A stretch of 64,000 nt of DNA from Polaribacter sp. NJDZ03 (GTDB lineage: Bacteria; Bacteroidota; Bacteroidia; Flavobacteriales; Flavobacteriaceae), in NCBI RefSeq assembly GCF_019263805.1, contig NZ_CP079195.1:3769001-3833000 (forward strand), written 5' to 3'. A program made the translations under genes and the position numbers. A model generated the notes under the pieces. It saw nothing but the letters and a program-made list of their open reading frames with translations, ran no database searches and had not been told where the DNA came from. Of this stretch, positions 9,890 to 20,066 are shown piece by piece. Each line of letters begins with the position of its first letter. The stretch's first letter is position 1.

Positions 9890-11455
9890 ATGAATAAACA
9901 CACTAAAAATGCTTTCTTATATGCTATCATCGTAGCTATAGGGTCGTTTGTCTTTGGTTTAGATGCTGTATTAATTTCGGGAGGATTTAAATTTATTACA
10001 CAAGAATTTAATTTAACGGCTTCACAAGTTGGTTTAATTGGTTCTGCGCCAGGTATTGGAGTGTTAATAGCATTACCGTTAACTGCCTTTTCTGCAAATA
10101 AATTTGGAAGAAAACTTACCCTACAGATTATAGCAATATTTTATATTGTTTCTGCAGTTGGTTCTGCTTTTGCCCCATCATTTTTAGCATTATTTTGGTT
10201 TCGATTCTTAGGCGGATTAGCCTTTAGTTCTGTTACTTTAGCTTCTATGTATATTGGTGAAATTGCACCTGTAGCGCAAAGAGGTAAATTGGTTTCTACA
10301 CTACAAATAAACATGGGAATTGGTTTTACAGCAGCCTATTTAATTAATTATTGGATTTTACAACAAATGGGGTCTGATTTGCAATGGGTACAAGATTTAA
10401 ACCTAGCTGAAACCGGATGGCGTTGGATGCTTGGTATAGAGATAATTCCTGCTATTATTTGGTTTTTATTATTGTTTATAATCCCTAAAAGTCCGGCTTG
10501 GTTAGTCTATAAAAACAGAATTGATGAAGCAAAAAAATCGCTAGCAAAAGTATACCCAGAAAACGAAGTTAATGAACAAATTCAGCAAATGGTTGAAAGT
10601 GTTGATAGTGTAGAAGGTAATAGATCGACAGTTAGTCAGTTAAAAGAGATTTTTAGTAGTAAAACAAGAATTGTTTTAATTATTGCTTTTACATTAGCAG
10701 TTGTTCAACAATTTACGGGTATGAATGCAGTTATGATCTACGCTCCAACCATGTTTGAGCAATTAGGTTTAGGAACAGATGCAGCATTTTCTAGTACTAT
10801 TTGGATTGGTGTAATTGGTTTAGTAGCTACTCTAGTGTCATTATCTTTAATTGATAGATTTGGTCGTAGACCATTAGTAATTGGTGGTTTAATATTAATT
10901 ATTATAAGTATATCAACCGTTTCTTACGGGTTTAAACAAGCAACTTACCAAGTAACGCAAGATGCTATTGTTAAAATGAAAGATATTCCTAACATAGAAA
11001 AGTTAAATGCTATTGTAGGAAAAGAGTTTAATAGTGATATTGAGTTTAAGAATTCTTTAAGTGATATTCTTGGAGTAGAGTCTGCGCGTGATAATTCTGG
11101 TGTAATATTTAAAGAAACTGCACACATGAATGCAATTTTAATATTACTAGGTATTTTAACTTTTATTGCCGCATTTAATTTCTCTATAGGACCAATTATG
11201 TGGGTGTTACTTTCTGAAATTTTTCCAATTTCTAATCGTGGAGTTGCCATACCATTATTTGCTTTAATTTCTAGTACAGTTAGTGCGTTGGTACAATACT
11301 TATTCCCTTTAGAAATGGAAATATTTGGAGCCGCTACAACTTTTATAATTTACGCAGGTATTGTACTTGTGGGCTTAATTATTTTATATAAATACCTTTT
11401 AGAAACGAAAGGACTTTCTTTAGAAGAGATTCAAGCGAAGCTTCAAAGAAAATAA
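9890..11455 (+). CDS. MFS sugar porter (SP family, XylE/GLUT-like)
   Basis: An inner-membrane monosaccharide symporter of 521 residues. SP-family marks are the GLDAVLISGG segment in TM1, RFLGGLAFSS and PVAQRGKLVST after TM4, PKSPAWLV after TM6, QQFTGMNAVMIY in TM7, DRFGRRPL between TM8 and TM9 and the LLETKGLSLEEIQ tail. A ~60-residue hydrophilic insertion (about 350-410) sits between TM9 and TM10, longer than in most relatives and presumably periplasmic. It is the first gene of a five-gene unit (transporter, GH16, sulfatase, GH16, GH127) and likely imports the monosaccharide that the unit releases, plausibly galactose. Confidence 0.93.
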   Translation: MNKHTKNAFLYAIIVAIGSFVFGLDAVLISGGFKFITQEFNLTASQVGLIGSAPGIGVLIALPLTAFSANKFGRKLTLQIIAIFYIVSAVGSAFAPSFLALFWFRFLGGLAFSSVTLASMYIGEIAPVAQRGKLVSTLQINMGIGFTAAYLINYWILQQMGSDLQWVQDLNLAETGWRWMLGIEIIPAIIWFLLLFIIPKSPAWLVYKNRIDEAKKSLAKVYPENEVNEQIQQMVESVDSVEGNRSTVSQLKEIFSSKTRIVLIIAFTLAVVQQFTGMNAVMIYAPTMFEQLGLGTDAAFSSTIWIGVIGLVATLVSLSLIDRFGRRPLVIGGLILIIISISTVSYGFKQATYQVTQDAIVKMKDIPNIEKLNAIVGKEFNSDIEFKNSLSDILGVESARDNSGVIFKETAHMNAILILLGILTFIAAFNFSIGPIMWVLLSEIFPISNRGVAIPLFALISSTVSALVQYLFPLEMEIFGAATTFIIYAGIVLVGLIILYKYLLETKGLSLEEIQAKLQRK

Positions 11456-11475
11456 TAACAATAAAAATAAGATAA

Positions 11476-12969
11476 ATGAAATATCAAAAAATATATTTAA
11501 TAGCATTTCTTTTAGGAACATTCACTTTTGTAAGCACTGGATGTGAATCATCTAATAAAACTAAGGAACCTGTTACAGAAACTGCAATAAAGCAACGTTT
11601 TTTACCTTTTTCTGATCCAGAAAACAAAGGTGAATGGGTTTTAAATGAAGACATTAGTGATGAGTTTGAAGGCACCGAAATAGATACTACAAAGTGGTTT
11701 GTAGAAGGACAAAATGGTGATTATTATATTTGGAAAGGTAGAGCTCCTTCTCAATATGCTCCGCATAACGTAGTTGTTAAAGACGGAAATTTAATCTTAA
11801 AAACACAATGGGAACCAGATTACAACTTTGCTAAAGAAAGTTATGCAGATGGTGCTAATAAAGATACCTATGGTGTGCATGAAGGGAAACCTTTACCTGT
11901 AACAACAGCTGCAATTGTTAGTAAAAAGAGATTTTTAAATGGTTATATGGAAATAAAATCTAAAGCACCACATGCAGCAATGACAGCTGCATTTTGGGCA
12001 ATTGGTTTTGAGCAAGAGTTAGACATGTACGAGCAATTGGCAGTGCCAAAAATTGCAAAGGAAGGCTCTATAGATAAGCATATGAATAGAACAGCAATTC
12101 ATGATTGGAGCCCACCTTCTACGAGACCAACAAAAGCTTTTGGTTATGATGAAAAACTGACGTATGTAACATCAGACGATTTTCATGTATATGGAGTAGA
12201 ATGGGGAGAAGATCATTTAAACATTTTTAGAGATGGGAAATTTATTTATGGATTTACACAAGATGAGTTAGGTACAGATTGGGTCTTAAATAATCCAATG
12301 GAAATATGGGTAGATTCAGAAATTTTTAAATGGTTAGGTGTTCCTCATAAAGAAGAATTACCAGCAACTTTTGAAGCGGAATATGTAAGAGTTTGGCAAA
12401 AAGAGTCAGATAATTTATTAGCAAAAGATAGAGCCTTTTATGGTTTTGAAGGACCAATTTTGTTTGAAGAAAATACAAAGCCTTTAACGATGGTTCCAGA
12501 AGATGCAACTGCAAATGAGTATCAAAAGTTTTGGCTTTTTAGTGAAGGTTCAGAAAAATACTTAAAAATTACAGAAGGACATTATGCAAGTGGTGTAGAA
12601 GCTTTACAGTTTTTTGGATATGGTAAAAATGATTCATTAAACGTAGAAAAAGTAGTAGCAAAAACACCAGAAGGTTCTTTAAAACTTCCTGCAGGAGACT
12701 ATAATTTATCAATGAAAGTTTGGTTAGATCAAGGTAGAATTACAGATTCTATCCATGTTACTTTAATGAATCCAAAAACCGAATTAATTTTTTCTGGTTT
12801 AAAAAAACTAGAGAGAAAACAATGGCTTACGGTAGAAAAGAAAGTTTCAAGACAAGCAGCATCTGCAGTTAATGATGGAATGGTTATAGAAATCAGAAAA
12901 GAAGATTTACCTGCAACAAAAGCCGCTAAATTATACATAGACGATATTGAAATTAAAAAAGCTAATTAA
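11476..12969 (+). CDS. GH16-family lipoprotein endo-hydrolase (carrageenase/furcellaranase/agarase-like), copy A
   Basis: A predicted surface or periplasmic lipoprotein (lipobox STGC, Cys23) with a GH16-type beta-jelly-roll catalytic domain (about residues 55-310). The catalytic ExDxxE motif is E181-L-D183-M-Y-E186, the nucleophile/acid-base pair of galactan-cleaving GH16 enzymes. GYMEIKSK before it and DFHVYGVEWGEDHLNIFRDGK after it fit the fold. A ~185-residue C-terminal domain follows (FYGFEGPILFEE onward) that I do not recognise; its end (AAKLYIDDIEIKKA) resembles a carbohydrate-binding beta-sandwich. A paralogue with the same two-domain build lies one gene downstream. GH16 subfamily and linkage cleaved cannot be fixed from sequence alone. 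Confidence 0.85.
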   Translation: MKYQKIYLIAFLLGTFTFVSTGCESSNKTKEPVTETAIKQRFLPFSDPENKGEWVLNEDISDEFEGTEIDTTKWFVEGQNGDYYIWKGRAPSQYAPHNVVVKDGNLILKTQWEPDYNFAKESYADGANKDTYGVHEGKPLPVTTAAIVSKKRFLNGYMEIKSKAPHAAMTAAFWAIGFEQELDMYEQLAVPKIAKEGSIDKHMNRTAIHDWSPPSTRPTKAFGYDEKLTYVTSDDFHVYGVEWGEDHLNIFRDGKFIYGFTQDELGTDWVLNNPMEIWVDSEIFKWLGVPHKEELPATFEAEYVRVWQKESDNLLAKDRAFYGFEGPILFEENTKPLTMVPEDATANEYQKFWLFSEGSEKYLKITEGHYASGVEALQFFGYGKNDSLNVEKVVAKTPEGSLKLPAGDYNLSMKVWLDQGRITDSIHVTLMNPKTELIFSGLKKLERKQWLTVEKKVSRQAASAVNDGMVIEIRKEDLPATKAAKLYIDDIEIKKAN

Positions 12970-13003
12970 GAATCTATATTTTTAGATTCAACGAATTCAA
13001 TTT

Positions 13004-14422
13004 ATGATGAAAAAAAGTATTCTATTTATTTGTATGGCAATAGCAATGGCTAGTTGTGCTCAAAAAAAGCCAAACATTATTTTCTTGTTTTCTGATGATG
13101 CAGGGTATGCCGATTTTGGTTTTCAAGGAAGTGACGTAATGATAACACCTAATTTAGATAAGCTGTCTAAAGAAGGCGTAAAGTTTACGCAGGGGTATGT
13201 AACAGATGCTACTTGTGGTCCTTCTAGAGCAGGATTAATTACAGGGAAATATCAACAAAAATTTGGGTATGGAGAAATAAATGTTCCTGGTTATATGAGT
13301 GAAAACTCAAAGTTTTTAGGAGATGATATGGGCTTGCCTTTAGACCAAAAAACAATCGCAGATTATTTAAAAGAATTAGGATATACAAGTGCTGCCTACG
13401 GAAAATGGCATTTAGGTAATGCAGATCGTTTTCATCCTTTAAAAAGAGGATTTGATGAATTTTACGGTTTTAGAGGTGGTGCAAGAAGTTTTTTTCCAAT
13501 CAAAAATTTTAAAGGCATTCACCATGACAATAAAATGGAAAGAAATTTTGGTCATTTTGAAGAACCAAAAGGGTATGCTACAGATGTTTTTGCAGACGAA
13601 GCAATCTCTTTTATCGAAAGAAATAAGGACAAACCATTTTTTATCTATTTAGCCTTTAACGCAGTTCATACGCCTATGGAAGCTACTCCAGAAGATATGG
13701 CAAAGTTTCCTAATTTAAAAGGAAAGCGTCAACAAGTGGCAGCAATGACATTGGCATTAGACAGAGCTTCTGGTAAGGTTTTAGATAAGTTAAAAGAACT
13801 AGGTTTAGATGATAATACAATTATTGTTTTTTCTAATGATAATGGAGGTCCAACAGATAAAAATGCCTCTTTAAACTTGCCTTTAAGTGGAACAAAATCG
13901 AACCATTTAGAAGGTGGATTAAGAGTTCCTTTTTTAGTAAAATGGCCTAAAAAATTAAAATCAAACCAGGTGTATAATTACCCTGTTAGTACGTTTGATT
14001 TATTACCAACATTTTATGCTGCTGGAGGTGGTGATGTTGCAGATTTAGATGCAGTAGATGGTGTAGATTTAATGCCTTTTATTAGTGGAGCTGACAGTGC
14101 AAGACCACACGAAGATTTATTTTGGAAAAAAGAAACGCGTGCTGTTTATAGACATAACGATTGGAAATTAATCCGTTTTGCAGATAGACCAGCAGAATTG
14201 TATGATGTTTCTAAAGATTTAACTGAGCAAAAAGATTTGGCTTCAGCAGAACCAGAACGTTTAAAAAGCATGTTTAAAAAGTTATTTGAATGGGAATTGA
14301 CCTTAGAGCGTCCGATGTGGATGTTAAAACAAACTTTTGAAAAATATGACATTGATAGAATGGATCGTTATAGAACTCCGGAGTTGGTAAAAGAGGAAAT
14401 GAAGAAATACAATAATAACTAA
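13004..14422 (+). CDS. S1-family sulfatase (arylsulfatase type), lipoprotein
   Basis: A 472-residue sulfatase with a lipoprotein signal (MASC, Cys18; ATG at 13004 or 13007). [19 protein letters not shown] supplies metal-binding Asp31/Asp32. The formylglycine site is C71-G-P-S-R, followed by [26 protein letters not shown] and FSNDNGGP. Length and order match arylsulfatase-A-like S1 enzymes. It sits between the two GH16 paralogues, 19-35 nt from each neighbour, so desulfation and chain cleavage are co-expressed. Confidence 0.93.
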   Translation: MMKKSILFICMAIAMASCAQKKPNIIFLFSDDAGYADFGFQGSDVMITPNLDKLSKEGVKFTQGYVTDATCGPSRAGLITGKYQQKFGYGEINVPGYMSENSKFLGDDMGLPLDQKTIADYLKELGYTSAAYGKWHLGNADRFHPLKRGFDEFYGFRGGARSFFPIKNFKGIHHDNKMERNFGHFEEPKGYATDVFADEAISFIERNKDKPFFIYLAFNAVHTPMEATPEDMAKFPNLKGKRQQVAAMTLALDRASGKVLDKLKELGLDDNTIIVFSNDNGGPTDKNASLNLPLSGTKSNHLEGGLRVPFLVKWPKKLKSNQVYNYPVSTFDLLPTFYAAGGGDVADLDAVDGVDLMPFISGADSARPHEDLFWKKETRAVYRHNDWKLIRFADRPAELYDVSKDLTEQKDLASAEPERLKSMFKKLFEWELTLERPMWMLKQTFEKYDIDRMDRYRTPELVKEEMKKYNNN

Positions 14423-14440
14423 ATATAAAAATATAATAGA

Positions 14441-15925
14441 ATGATACAATTTAAGAAGTATACATTTATCGCTTTATTAGGCTTGTTATCACTTGTGAGT
14501 GTAAGTTGTGCGCAAAATAAATCAGCAGTAAAAGTTAAAACAGAAATAACATCTCCAATGCCATTTTCTGACCAACAAAATGAAGGTGGTTGGGTTTTAA
14601 ATGAAGCGTTAAGTGATGAGTTTAAAGGAACTGAAATAGATACTGTAAAATGGTTTGTAGAAGGCTTAAATGATAAATATTATATTTGGAAAGGACGAGC
14701 TCCTTCTCAATTTGTTGCTAAAAACGTTATTGTAGAAAATGATAAGTTAAAGCTAAGAACAGCTTGGGAACCAGATTATCCATTTATTAAAGAAAGCTAT
14801 GCAGATGGTAATATGGGGTCATCTCAATATGGTATTTATAAAGACGGAACGCCAATGCCAGTTACTACAGCAGGTGTTTTAACCAATAAACGTTTTTTAT
14901 ACGGTTATATGGAGGTGAAATCTAAGGTTGGTAACGCAGCTATTACAGGTGCATTTTGGGCAATTGGACATGAGCAAGAATTGGATATTTATGAGTTAAT
15001 GGGAAATCCTAAAAACAAAAAAGGAAATATTAGAGAAGATTCTTATTTAGCAACAGCGCATGATTGGAGTCCACCAGCTCAACGTCCTACTAAGATTTTT
15101 AATCATGAATTGGATTTAGGTTTCCGCACAGCGGATGATTTTCATGTATATGGAGCAGAATGGGGTGAAGATTATTTAAAATTATTTATTGATGGAAAAA
15201 TGATTCGTCATTTTACACAAGATGAATTAGGAACTTCTTTTGTTTTAAACAACCCAATGGAAATTTGGTTAGATTCAGAGATTTTCTTTTGGTTAGGCTT
15301 GCCTCATAAAGAAGAGTTACCAGTAGATTTCGAGATTGAATATATGAGAGTTTGGCAAAAACCATCTGATAATTTATTAGCTGAAGACGCAGCTTTTTAT
15401 GGTTTTGAAGGACCAATTTTGTTTGAAGAAAACGGAAGACCTTTAACTTTATTACCAGAAAGTTCTGTGCCAGATGAGTATCAGAAATTTTGGACAATAG
15501 ATGGTGGCTCAGAAAAATATTTATCAATTGCTTATGGCGATTATTACAAAGGTGTAAATAGTTTAGAGTTTGCAGGGTTTAGTAAAACTGAAAGTTTAGA
15601 AGTAGAAAAAGCCGTTGCTATGGCTCCTGAGGGTTCATTGGAATTAGAAGCTGGTGAATTTACAATTTCGGCAAAAGTTTGGTTAGATCAAGGTGTTATT
15701 GCAGATAAAATTCACTTGGTTTTACAAGATCCAGAATTAGAAGTAACTTTTAGAGATCTTAGAAAGCTTCCAAGACGTGAATGGATTACAGTAGAAAGTG
15801 CTATTTCTAGAACAGTTGCATCAGGAAAAAAAGATGCCATTGCGGTTGAAATTAGAAAAGAAGATTTGCCAAAAACTAGAGCAGCAAAACTTTTAATAGA
15901 CAATATTGTTATCAAGAAAAAATAA
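14441..15925 (+). CDS. GH16-family lipoprotein endo-hydrolase, copy B
   Basis: A paralogue of the GH16 protein two genes upstream, with the same lengths and order: lipobox VSVSC (Cys23), catalytic domain with E180-L-D182-I-Y-E185, then the same uncharacterised C-terminal domain (FYGFEGPILFEE to AAKLLIDNIVIKKK). Differences cluster around the substrate cleft: copy B has AFWAIGHEQELDIYELMGNPKNKKG where copy A has an EQLAVPKIAKEG loop. That suggests the pair splits the work on differently sulfated or anhydro-modified stretches of the same polymer. It is 18 nt after the sulfatase and 45 nt before the GH127 gene. Confidence 0.85.
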   Translation: MIQFKKYTFIALLGLLSLVSVSCAQNKSAVKVKTEITSPMPFSDQQNEGGWVLNEALSDEFKGTEIDTVKWFVEGLNDKYYIWKGRAPSQFVAKNVIVENDKLKLRTAWEPDYPFIKESYADGNMGSSQYGIYKDGTPMPVTTAGVLTNKRFLYGYMEVKSKVGNAAITGAFWAIGHEQELDIYELMGNPKNKKGNIREDSYLATAHDWSPPAQRPTKIFNHELDLGFRTADDFHVYGAEWGEDYLKLFIDGKMIRHFTQDELGTSFVLNNPMEIWLDSEIFFWLGLPHKEELPVDFEIEYMRVWQKPSDNLLAEDAAFYGFEGPILFEENGRPLTLLPESSVPDEYQKFWTIDGGSEKYLSIAYGDYYKGVNSLEFAGFSKTESLEVEKAVAMAPEGSLELEAGEFTISAKVWLDQGVIADKIHLVLQDPELEVTFRDLRKLPRREWITVESAISRTVASGKKDAIAVEIRKEDLPKTRAAKLLIDNIVIKKK

Positions 15926-15970
15926 TTAAAAAATCAACATTAATAAAACTTACGTTAAAAAATACATTTT

Positions 15971-17962
15971 ATGAGTACTACTTCAAATCTTCATAAGAAC
16001 GCAATTACAAACACATCAGAAAGTCCGTTTGTAAAGTTAAAGAGTATCAATTTTGGTGATTGTAATTGGACTTCTGGTTTTTGGTCGGAAAAGGTAAAAA
16101 CTGCTGCAGATACAATGCTTCCTTATATGGGAGATTTATTGTGTGGAGATATTGGTCATGGATTAAACAACTTTAAAATTGCAGCCGGAGAAAAAGAAGG
16201 TGAACACAAAGGGTTTTATTGGCATGATGGAGATTTCTTTAAATTCATGGAAGCTAAAATGTATATCTATGCGCAAACTAAAGATGAATCTTTATTAAAG
16301 GAATTAGATGAATATATCGATATTATTGGGCAAGCTCAAGAAGAAGATGGGTATATACATACGCACGTTCAAATAACAGAAGGTGTAGATCGTTTTGAAA
16401 ACAGAAAGTACCATGAAATGTACAATTTCGGACATTTATTTATTGCAGGTTCTGTTCATTTTAGATTAACAGGTCAGCGTAATTTCTTGGATATCGCGGT
16501 TAAAATGGCAGATTTATTACATGCTTATTTTATGCCAGACACTAAGCATTATCAACGTTTTGGATTCAATCAAACTCAGATTATGGGCTTGGTAGAATTG
16601 TATAGAACTACTAGAGACAAAAGGTATTTAAAATTAGCAGAAAAGTTTATCAACCGAAGAGGAACTTACGAAATAGAGCACGATTCTACTACAGTTGGTT
16701 ACCCGATTGGAGATATGGTGCAAGAAAGAACGCCTTTTAGAGAATCTGAAGAAGCTGTTGGTCATGCTGTTTTAGCCTTGTATTATTATGCAGGAGCAGC
16801 AGATGTGTATGCAGAAACTGGTGAAAAAGCTTTATTGACTTCTTTAGACAAATTATGGGAAAACGTTACAGGCAAAAAAATGTATGTAACAGGAGCTGTT
16901 GGGCAAGCACATTATGGTGCATCCACAAGTTTAGATATGATTGAAGAAGGTTTCATAGATGCGTATATGATGCCAAATATGACCGCTTATAACGAAACGT
17001 GCGCTAACTTATGTAACGCCATGTTTAGTCATAGAATGATGGGAATTAATGGCGAATCTAGATATGCAGATATTATAGAATTAGTTTTATATAACTCTGG
17101 TTTATCAGGAATTAGTATTGAAGGGAAAGATTATTTCTATTCGAATCCTTTAAGAATGGTCAACAATTCTAGAAATTACGATTCGCACGATGACGTAACT
17201 GAAAGTCCTGTAAGACAACCATATTTAGAGTGTTTCTGTTGTCCTCCAAACTTGGTAAGAACAATTTGTAAAACTTCTGGATGGGCGTATAATTTATCAG
17301 AAAATGGTGTTTCTGTTGTTTTATTCGGTGGAAACAATTTAGACACAAAAATGTTAGATGGTTCTGCATTAAAATTATCTCAAGATACAGAGTATCCTTG
17401 GAAAGGTTTGGTGAAAATAACTGTTGATGAATGTAAAAGTGAAGCTTTTGATATTCAAGTTAGAATTCCGAAATGGGCAGTTGGTAGTACTTTAAAAGTA
17501 AATGGAGAAGATGCAGGTGTTGCTGTAAATCCAGGTAATTTTGCAAACATCAATAGATCTTGGAAAGCAGGAGATGTGATTGTTTTAGACATGCCAATGG
17601 AACCAACTTTTATTGAAGGTCATAACAGAATAGAAGAAGTTAGAAATCAATTAGCAGTAAAAAGAGGTCCAATTGTATATACTATTGAAACTCCAGATTT
17701 ACCAGAAGGAGCAGCTATTTTAGATGTGTATTTAAAAGGAGATGCTCCTTTAAAAGCTGTGCACAAACCAGAATTTTTAGGAGGAGTTACGGTAATAGAA
17801 ACAGAACTTTTATTAAGAGAAGGTAAATCGGATGACATGTATCAAACTGTTACAAAACCGGTCTTTAAGTCTTTTAAAACGCAATTAGTGCCTTATTACG
17901 CTTGGAGTAATAGAGGGCAAGCAGAAATGACCGTGTTTATGCCGGTTGTTTGGAATAATTAA
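15971..17962 (+). CDS. GH127-family exo-glycosidase, cytoplasmic-type copy
   Basis: A 663-residue (alpha/alpha)6-barrel glycosidase of the GH127 (DUF1680) family. The Glu/Cys cluster is present: E342 and C344 in YNETCANLC, and C421, C423 and C424 in ECFCCPPNLVRT, matching the zinc/Cys nucleophile centre known from beta-L-arabinofuranosidases of this family. No signal peptide or lipobox is visible, so it should act in the cytoplasm, unlike its paralogue at 25.4 kb. GH127 relatives in the Zobellia carrageenan regulon remove 3,6-anhydro-D-galactose from oligosaccharides; the neighbours make that role plausible. Last gene of its operon; an intrinsic terminator follows at 18010. Confidence 0.88.
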   Translation: MSTTSNLHKNAITNTSESPFVKLKSINFGDCNWTSGFWSEKVKTAADTMLPYMGDLLCGDIGHGLNNFKIAAGEKEGEHKGFYWHDGDFFKFMEAKMYIYAQTKDESLLKELDEYIDIIGQAQEEDGYIHTHVQITEGVDRFENRKYHEMYNFGHLFIAGSVHFRLTGQRNFLDIAVKMADLLHAYFMPDTKHYQRFGFNQTQIMGLVELYRTTRDKRYLKLAEKFINRRGTYEIEHDSTTVGYPIGDMVQERTPFRESEEAVGHAVLALYYYAGAADVYAETGEKALLTSLDKLWENVTGKKMYVTGAVGQAHYGASTSLDMIEEGFIDAYMMPNMTAYNETCANLCNAMFSHRMMGINGESRYADIIELVLYNSGLSGISIEGKDYFYSNPLRMVNNSRNYDSHDDVTESPVRQPYLECFCCPPNLVRTICKTSGWAYNLSENGVSVVLFGGNNLDTKMLDGSALKLSQDTEYPWKGLVKITVDECKSEAFDIQVRIPKWAVGSTLKVNGEDAGVAVNPGNFANINRSWKAGDVIVLDMPMEPTFIEGHNRIEEVRNQLAVKRGPIVYTIETPDLPEGAAILDVYLKGDAPLKAVHKPEFLGGVTVIETELLLREGKSDDMYQTVTKPVFKSFKTQLVPYYAWSNRGQAEMTVFMPVVWNN

Positions 17963-18009
17963 ATAACACAAGGGGCTTAAGTGCCTTATTAACAACTTTT
18001 TTATTGATA

Positions 18010-18060
18010 AAACAGCTTAATCAATTCAGGAAACTGAAAAGAGTAAGCTGTTTCTTTTTT
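18010..18060 (+). terminator. Intrinsic terminator after GH127 copy A
   Basis: A 10-bp perfect stem (AAACAGCTTA at 18010-18019, TAAGCTGTTT at 18044-18053) encloses a 24-nt loop and runs into a T-rich tract. Confidence 0.75.
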
Positions 18061-18071
18061 TGTAATAAACT

Positions 18072-18100
18072 ATGGTAAAATAGGAATATGATAAGGTACA
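18072..18100 (+). promoter_or_regulatory. Putative regulon operator, site 3
   Basis: GGTAA starts at 18074 and GGTAC at 18095, exactly 21 nt apart, within ATGGTAAAATAGG and AAGGTACAATAAAGG. The promoter element expected about 37-43 nt further on is weak here (TTCTTG near 18132-18137). It precedes the FG-GAP protein/phosphoesterase/sulfatase unit. Confidence 0.5.
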
Positions 18101-18190
18101 ATAAAGGAACTATTTCTAGATTTTATTTCGGTTCTTGAAGCCAGAAAATAAAATATAATTAGATTTAAACATCACACGAAATATACAATT

Positions 18191-20059
18191 ATGAATAAAA
18201 GAAAATTCAACTTTAAAAACTTATTGATACTTGGTGCAATTGCCTCTTTTATTGGCGTAAATTCTTTAAATGCACAAAACGGTTCTTTTAAAGAAGTTTC
18301 TAAAGAATTTCCGAGGCAAGAAAAGAATTTAAGAAAATGGGATTCGCCAGTGGTGGCAGATTTAGACAAAGATGGATATCCAGATTTGTTGATAAATGAC
18401 CATGGTTACGCAATTCAAGTTCAGTGGAATAATAAAGGGAAGTTTGCAAAACCTTTTGATATTATCATGGGAGATTTACACGGAGTTTCTGTGGGCGATT
18501 TTGATAATGATGGAAACTTAGAAATTATTATGTCACGTGGTGGAGGTTCTGGTAGTAATGCTAGAAACTCTAAAATGTACAAAGTAAAAGGAAGAGAGTT
18601 TATTCCGATGACAGATTTTGAAGTGCCTTTAGCATTAATGCGTGGTAGAACTGTAAAGTTTGCAGACTTAGATAATGATGGTGATTTAGATTTGTTAAAT
18701 TTTGCGTTTCCTGATGGAGCAAAAAAAGGAGCAAGTGAAAACTATATATATGAAAACAATGATGCAGGAGAATTAATTTTTCATTCAACTTTGCCAGCAA
18801 GTAAAGTAAACGGACAAAAAACTTTGATTACAGATATTAATAATGATAACATTATTGATATTATTTTATATGGTGATAAAAATGTAATCGTATATCAAGG
18901 AAATGGCGATTTAACTTTTACCGATGTTACAAAAAAAGTATTGCCTTATGATATTGATGAAGTAACTGCAATTGCAGAAATAGACTATGATAATGATGGT
19001 GATATGGATTTGTTTTTCACTAGAGGATTAGAGTTTACTAAAGGAGAAACGTTCTATAATAAAGAAACGCAAGATTTAGGTTTCTATTCAAAAAGAGGAG
19101 AGTTAGAATTAGATGATTTTGTTTCAGGTGAAGTTTTAAAATTGGAAAACTTTCAATCTCAATGGCCAAATAATGATACCTATTATATAGGAGAAGCATC
19201 TTACGATTATGTTTTTGATGGAGAAACACATTCTGGAAAAGATATTAATTTGGTAATGAGCGATGCTTTAGGTTTCCCTGATAATGCAGATTTTAGTGCT
19301 AAAAAAGGGTGGTATATTGGATATGTTGGAAACCAAAAATGGAGAATTGCAGGATATCTTTGGGCACCAGCTACAGGTGTTGTTCATAATGTAAAAAACT
19401 ACACAGAATCTAAACATCCAGCAGGATTAAATGATATTTTATTAGAAAACAAAGGGTCTAAGTTTGTAGATGTTACTAAAAAAGCAAATGTATTTTTAGA
19501 AGAACATACCATGGCTGTTACCGTTGCAGATTATGATAACAATGGTTTCGATGATCTTTTGGTAATTAGAAGAGGTAAATTGGTGTATGAAAATGAATCT
19601 ATTTTGTATTTAAACAATGGTAATTCTGGGTTTAAAGCAAAAGAAGGACATAATATTATGACCAAAGATTTAGGTGGAATAGGAATGACAGTAGAAAGTA
19701 TTGACTATAATAAAGACGGAAATGTAGATGTTGTTATTGGTGATGAAAGAGCTAAATGGCATTTATATAAAAATGAATTAGCTGACGGAAATGAATCGTT
19801 AACTGTAGAGGTTAGAAACTCTAAAAAAGGAAATATTTCTCCTCTAGGTGCTTTGGTAACTATTTCTTCTTGCGGAAATAATCAAATACAAAGAGTAGGT
19901 ACTTCAGCTTCTCAATATTCTTTAAACCACAACACTTTTGTTCATTTTGGATTAGGGGATTGTAGTAAATCTGTGAAAGTAAAAGTGACCTATTCTAATG
20001 GTGAAGTTTTAGAACAAACAGTAAAAGCAACTAATACTGCAGTTGTAATTGGTAAATAA
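18191..20059 (+). CDS. FG-GAP/VCBS repeat protein with C-terminal ASPIC/UnbV domain, copy A
   Basis: A secreted protein of 622 residues (signal peptide about 1-29, NSLNA|QN). At least seven calcium-binding DxDxDG-type repeats are visible: DLDKDGYPD (58), DFDNDGNLE (103), DLDNDGDLD (159), DINNDN (215), DYDNDGDMD (265), DYDNNGFDD (447) and DYNKDGNVD further on, consistent with a seven-bladed beta-propeller. The last ~80 residues match an ASPIC/UnbV-like domain (LGALVTISSCGNNQIQRVG to THFGLGDC-type motif). Between blades, residues 315-402 form an insertion also present in the paralogue at 35.3 kb. Function unknown; a glycan-binding or scaffold role outside the cell is likely from context. First gene of a unit with a phosphoesterase and a sulfatase. 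Confidence 0.85.
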   Translation: MNKRKFNFKNLLILGAIASFIGVNSLNAQNGSFKEVSKEFPRQEKNLRKWDSPVVADLDKDGYPDLLINDHGYAIQVQWNNKGKFAKPFDIIMGDLHGVSVGDFDNDGNLEIIMSRGGGSGSNARNSKMYKVKGREFIPMTDFEVPLALMRGRTVKFADLDNDGDLDLLNFAFPDGAKKGASENYIYENNDAGELIFHSTLPASKVNGQKTLITDINNDNIIDIILYGDKNVIVYQGNGDLTFTDVTKKVLPYDIDEVTAIAEIDYDNDGDMDLFFTRGLEFTKGETFYNKETQDLGFYSKRGELELDDFVSGEVLKLENFQSQWPNNDTYYIGEASYDYVFDGETHSGKDINLVMSDALGFPDNADFSAKKGWYIGYVGNQKWRIAGYLWAPATGVVHNVKNYTESKHPAGLNDILLENKGSKFVDVTKKANVFLEEHTMAVTVADYDNNGFDDLLVIRRGKLVYENESILYLNNGNSGFKAKEGHNIMTKDLGGIGMTVESIDYNKDGNVDVVIGDERAKWHLYKNELADGNESLTVEVRNSKKGNISPLGALVTISSCGNNQIQRVGTSASQYSLNHNTFVHFGLGDCSKSVKVKVTYSNGEVLEQTVKATNTAVVIGK

Positions 20060-20066
20060 TTTAGGG

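Noticed and set aside
20049..20066. TTG start for the PhoD-like gene
   Set aside because: It overlaps the stop of the preceding gene and adds residues before a clean signal peptide that begins at ATG 20067.
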